This document shows positions 61,898 to 64,000 of a stretch of 64,000 nt of DNA, piece by piece (position 1 is the first letter of the stretch; each line of letters opens with the position of its first letter). This stretch comes from Bacillota bacterium (lineage in GTDB: Bacteria; Bacillota; UBA4882; UBA8346), in NCBI GenBank assembly GCA_023400055.1, contig JAEXFN010000038.1:124001-188000 (forward strand), written 5' to 3'. The notes beneath the pieces are model-generated. The model had not been told where the DNA came from and made no database searches. It was given only the letters and a program-made list of their open reading frames with translations. The translations under genes were made by a program, and so were the position numbers.

Positions 61898-61933
61898 TAC
61901 AAGACTGGATTCCCGAGCGAATCCAGTCTTGTA
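61898..61933. terminator. Perfect 15-bp hairpin after the collagen-like gene
   Basis: TACAAGACTGGATTC (61898-61912) and its complement (61919-61933) surround CCGAGC. It lies 27 bp after the stop. An A-tract precedes it, so its best U-tract is on the minus strand; on the plus strand it may act as a barrier or RNA-stability element. Confidence 0.6.
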
Positions 61934-62125
61934 TAAAAAATTCGGGTATTGGAAGAGATCTGGAATGAGAACCGGTTCGCTTATTGCCTTCCGGATAGAC
62001 AATCAAGAATTGAAAAAGCCTATGGTTGTTTAAAATGCGCATCAGATTGATCCCAGACGAAAATTTTCAGATGAAACCTTGGCTGATTTATTAATTTGGT
62101 AGAGTTAATTTCTCTGGGAATTGGA

Positions 62126-62153
62126 TTGACATTGGGCGAATTAATGATAGAAT
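62126..62153 (+). promoter_or_regulatory. Promoter of the cobalamin-riboswitch transcript
   Basis: TTGACA (62126-62131) and TAGAAT (62148-62153), 16-bp spacer, about 120 bp before the riboswitch. Confidence 0.6.
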
Positions 62154-62275
62154 TTAGGTTAAGCAAGCGGTGCGTTCATAAAAGTGAAAGCGATGAAAAC
62201 TTGCTTATTTTTGCAGTTTAGCAGATGTATTTTACAAATCGTTTCGTAAGATAATTTCTAATTAAATATGGAATG

Positions 62276-62432
62276 AGATAGGTGCCCTTCGGGGCTTAAT
62301 AGGGAAGATCGGTGCAATGCCGACGCGGTCCCGCCACTGTAATGGGGAGCAAGCCCAAGATAATGCCACTGGAACGAAAGTTCTGGGAAGGTTTGGGTAA
62401 GCGAAGAGCCAGAGTCAGGATAACTGCCTATT
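62276..62432 (+). promoter_or_regulatory. Cobalamin (adenosylcobalamin) riboswitch
   Basis: All main segments of the class I element are in order: GGTGCCC, TTAATAGGGAA, GGTGCAATGCCGACGCGG, the B12-box core CCCGCCACTGTAA, GGGAGCAAG, TGCCACTG, GGGAAGG, GCGAAGAGCCAGAGTCAGGA and TAACTGCCTA. Downstream terminators before cbiK suggest control at transcription level: bound cobalamin should stop expression of the cobalt-insertion gene and the genes after it. Confidence 0.95.
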
Positions 62433-62494
62433 TAACAATCTCCGTTATACCTACGAGCGACGGGAAGGGGATTCTATGCAATGCGTATTACTCC

Positions 62495-62522
62495 ATCCCG
62501 GCTATTTTAGCCGGGATTTTTA
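62495..62522 (+). terminator. Riboswitch-controlled terminator
   Basis: ATCCCGGCT (62495-62503) and AGCCGGGAT (62509-62517) form a perfect stem with loop ATTTT, followed by TTTT. It is the likely expression-platform terminator. Confidence 0.85.
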
Positions 62523-62549
62523 GGGAATGGTGCGCCTTCGGATATGGAG

Positions 62550-62575
62550 CCTCCCAGCGCTTGGGAGGTTTCTTT
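62550..62575 (+). terminator. Second terminator before cbiK
   Basis: CCTCCCA and TGGGAGG pair around a short GC-rich loop, followed by TTTCTTT. Two terminators in tandem after one riboswitch would give tight shut-off. Confidence 0.7.
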
Positions 62576-62653
62576 ATGTGAGGTGATGCCACGGCCTATG
62601 GCGATTCCAACAATGAATACGCGCGGGAATCTGAAAATTAAGGAGTGAAAGCA

Positions 62654-63601
62654 ATGAAAAAAAGTTTTTGGTTGATCATGAGCGTGCTTTTGGCAGCTTG
62701 TAACTTTGGAACGGCGTTGGGGCAGAAAGCTTATGCCGCGGAGGCCAAACCCGTGAAAAAAGCCATCCTGGTCGTTAGTTTCGGCACCACCTTCGCGGAT
62801 ACCCGCAAAGTCACCACCGAGGCGGTGAAAGAGAAAATTCGCGCCGCTTTCCCCGATTATGAAGTCCGTGAAGCCTTTACCTCCCGGATCATCATTAAAC
62901 GACTGGCCGATCGCGACGGCTTAAAATTTGACACCGAAAAGCAAGCATTGGACCGTCTAAAAGCCGATGGTTACAGCGAAGTAATTATCCAGCCGCTCCA
63001 TATCGAGGCCGGCGAAGAATATGAAAAACTGATGACCACGGTGTCCGACTATGACAAGGTCTTTACCAAACTGACGGTTGGCCGTCCCCTGCTCTATTAC
63101 ACCGGACAGGAAGGCGAAAAACCCGACGACTATTTGATTGCGATTGACGCTTTACGTTCCCAATTGCCGCAACTGGGAGCCCATGACGCCATCGCCCTGA
63201 TGGGACACGGCGGCGTAAACCCGGCCAACGCTGCCTATGCCGCACTGCAATTGAAACTGGAGGATGCGGGCTTAAAAAATGTGTTCGTGTTCACGGTGGA
63301 AGGCTATCCGACGATTGAGAATCTGACCGAGAAACTCAAGCAGAACCAGATCGAGAAAGTGACCCTGGTTCCCTTTATGCTGGTCGCCGGGGATCATGCC
63401 AACAACGATATGGCCGGCGACGAAGATGATTCATTTAAATCGCAGCTACTTAAGGCCGGGTTCAAGGTAGACACCTACATCCATGGTTTGGGCGAAATTT
63501 CCGCGATTCAGAATATCTATGTCCAGCACGTGAGAGATGCCATCGATAACAAATATAAGGAACGGGGCAAGGATCGACCGCCGATTCCGGTCATTCAATA
63601 A
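62654..63601 (+). CDS. cbiK: Exported sirohydrochlorin cobaltochelatase CbiK
   Basis: The 315-residue protein has a signal peptide (MKKSFWLIMSVLLAACNFG) followed by the CbiK fold: AILVVSFGTTFADTRKVT, FTSRIIIKRLADRDG, VIIQPLHIEAGEEYEKL (catalytic His), ALMGHGGVNPANAAY and TLVPFMLVAGDHANNDMAGD (metal-binding His). It inserts cobalt into sirohydrochlorin in the anaerobic cobalamin route. LAAC could be a lipobox, or cleavage may occur at AYA-AE. Exported CbiK proteins with metal- or heme-binding roles are known in sulfate reducers. AGGAGTG lies before ATG 62654. Control by the upstream riboswitch is clear from position. Confidence 0.93.
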   Translation: MKKSFWLIMSVLLAACNFGTALGQKAYAAEAKPVKKAILVVSFGTTFADTRKVTTEAVKEKIRAAFPDYEVREAFTSRIIIKRLADRDGLKFDTEKQALDRLKADGYSEVIIQPLHIEAGEEYEKLMTTVSDYDKVFTKLTVGRPLLYYTGQEGEKPDDYLIAIDALRSQLPQLGAHDAIALMGHGGVNPANAAYAALQLKLEDAGLKNVFVFTVEGYPTIENLTEKLKQNQIEKVTLVPFMLVAGDHANNDMAGDEDDSFKSQLLKAGFKVDTYIHGLGEISAIQNIYVQHVRDAIDNKYKERGKDRPPIPVIQ

Positions 63602-63613
63602 GAAAAGGTAATG

Positions 63614-63668
63614 GGGCAAAATCAACGCTGTCCGCTGGCGGCCGGTATGATTTTGCCCTTGTATTTTT
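63614..63668 (+). terminator. Hairpin and T-run between cbiK and cbiL
   Basis: GGGCAAAATCA (63614-63624) pairs with TGATTTTGCCC (63648-63658), followed by TTGTATTTTTTTT. As an intrinsic terminator inside the operon it would reduce expression of the methyltransferase relative to cbiK, or cbiL has its own promoter. Confidence 0.75.
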
Positions 63669-63709
63669 TTTAAGAATTAAAGTGAATTTGAAACCAGCGA
63701 GGTATCTTT

Positions 63710-64000
63710 ATGGCGGGAGTATTTTATGGAGTCGGCGTGGGTCCCGGTGATCCCGAATTGCTCACTGTAAAAGCGATTCGGATGATTCAACAAGCGGATG
63801 TCATCATCGCGCCCAAAACCGAGAAAAAGGATGAAAGCACCGCATTAACCATTGCCCGCCCCTTTTTAAAAGCGGAAGCTAAAATCGTGAAGTTGGTTTT
63901 TCCCATGGTGTTCGACGGCGCAACTTTGTCGGCAGCCTGGGAAAACAACAAGAATATCATTTTGGAACTGCTGGCGGCGGGGAAAAAGGTAGTTTTTTTA
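63710..64000 (+). CDS. cbiL: Precorrin-2/cobalt-factor II C20-methyltransferase, N-terminal part
   Basis: The frame from ATG 63710 (after GAGGT) runs off the window edge after 97 codons. The start MAGVFYGVGVGPGDPELLTV contains the SAM-binding loop GVGPGDPELLT of corrin and tetrapyrrole methyltransferases, followed by RMIQQADVIIAPKTEK.ESTA, typical of CbiL/CobI. It methylates cobalt-factor II (or precorrin-2) at C20, the step directly after cobalt insertion by CbiK. Confidence 0.92.
   Translation, partial: MAGVFYGVGVGPGDPELLTVKAIRMIQQADVIIAPKTEKKDESTALTIARPFLKAEAKIVKLVFPMVFDGATLSAAWENNKNIILELLAAGKKVVFL

Larger units (their letters stand above)
61872..62653. other. Non-coding stretch ahead of cbiK
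   Basis: It holds the hairpin after the collagen-like gene, a sigma-A-type promoter, the cobalamin riboswitch and two terminators, each listed separately. Nothing else is recognised. Confidence 0.6.

Overview
The window looks like chromosome from an endospore-forming Firmicute that probably has an outer membrane. Evidence for sporulation is a Spo0E-like phosphatase (23167-23367) and a collagen-repeat protein with a BclB-type exosporium C-terminal domain (60513-61871). Evidence for a diderm envelope is a secreted beta-rich protein with a textbook outer-membrane C-terminal signature (269-2113), together with sugar-binding proteins that have cleavable signal peptides but no lipobox cysteine. No rRNA, tRNA, transposase or phage gene was recognised. 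I do not assign a genus.

Layout: (1) 1-6190: end of a surface-protein locus, a TetR / DUF6485 / ferredoxin-type aldo-keto reductase operon, and a YczE-type membrane protein. (2) 6373-15980: nucleoside module, with LacI regulator, complete ECF transporter (S, T, A, A'), nucleoside phosphorylase, a decayed phosphopentomutase gene (deoB), Crp/Fnr regulator, and the YjjI glycyl-radical enzyme with its YjjW activase. (3) 16426-23367: LacI, cupin, a CUT1 sugar ABC transporter, a NagB-type deaminase, an AEC permease and Spo0E. (4) 23376-25396: a tandem-repeat element and a type I-C-like CRISPR array (17 repeats) with leader but no cas genes here. (5) 25688-26353: lone APS kinase. (6) 26658-35428: YesM/YesN two-component system, CUT1 transporter and GH42 beta-galactosidase. 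(7) 35518-43774: polyol/ketose module (two zinc dehydrogenases, LacI, FGGY kinase, tagatose-bisphosphate kinase and aldolase, aldo-keto reductase, fucU remnant). (8) 43908-51867: sugar-acid module (GntR, DapA-family lyase, enolase-superfamily dehydratase, FAD oxidoreductase, CUT1 transporter, kdgK remnant). (9) 51939-59166, minus strand: ribose-type ABC operon, then a NarL-type two-component system whose third gene is a membrane-anchored sugar-binding protein. (10) 59529-64000: small gene, a second type of tandem array, the collagen-like protein, a cobalamin riboswitch, exported cobaltochelatase CbiK and the start of cbiL.

The genes fit a saccharolytic, anaerobic lifestyle. Each sugar module carries its own regulator, transporter and entry enzymes. 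None of the three CUT1 transporters has its own ATPase, so a shared ATPase encoded elsewhere is likely. Three pathway genes (deoB, fucU, kdgK) are pseudogenes, and a LacI regulator has lost a normal start codon, so the region appears to be actively pruned.

The most unusual feature is non-coding. Three arrays of about twelve perfectly phased 21-bp units (5112-5363, 23523-23774, 59953-60225), plus a degenerate copy near 2334-2395, carry on one strand 20 matches to the DnaA-box consensus TTATNCACA. Two arrays share a leader of about 130 bp. The third has unrelated linker sequence but the same period and the same box, which points to selection on box plus spacing rather than simple duplication.
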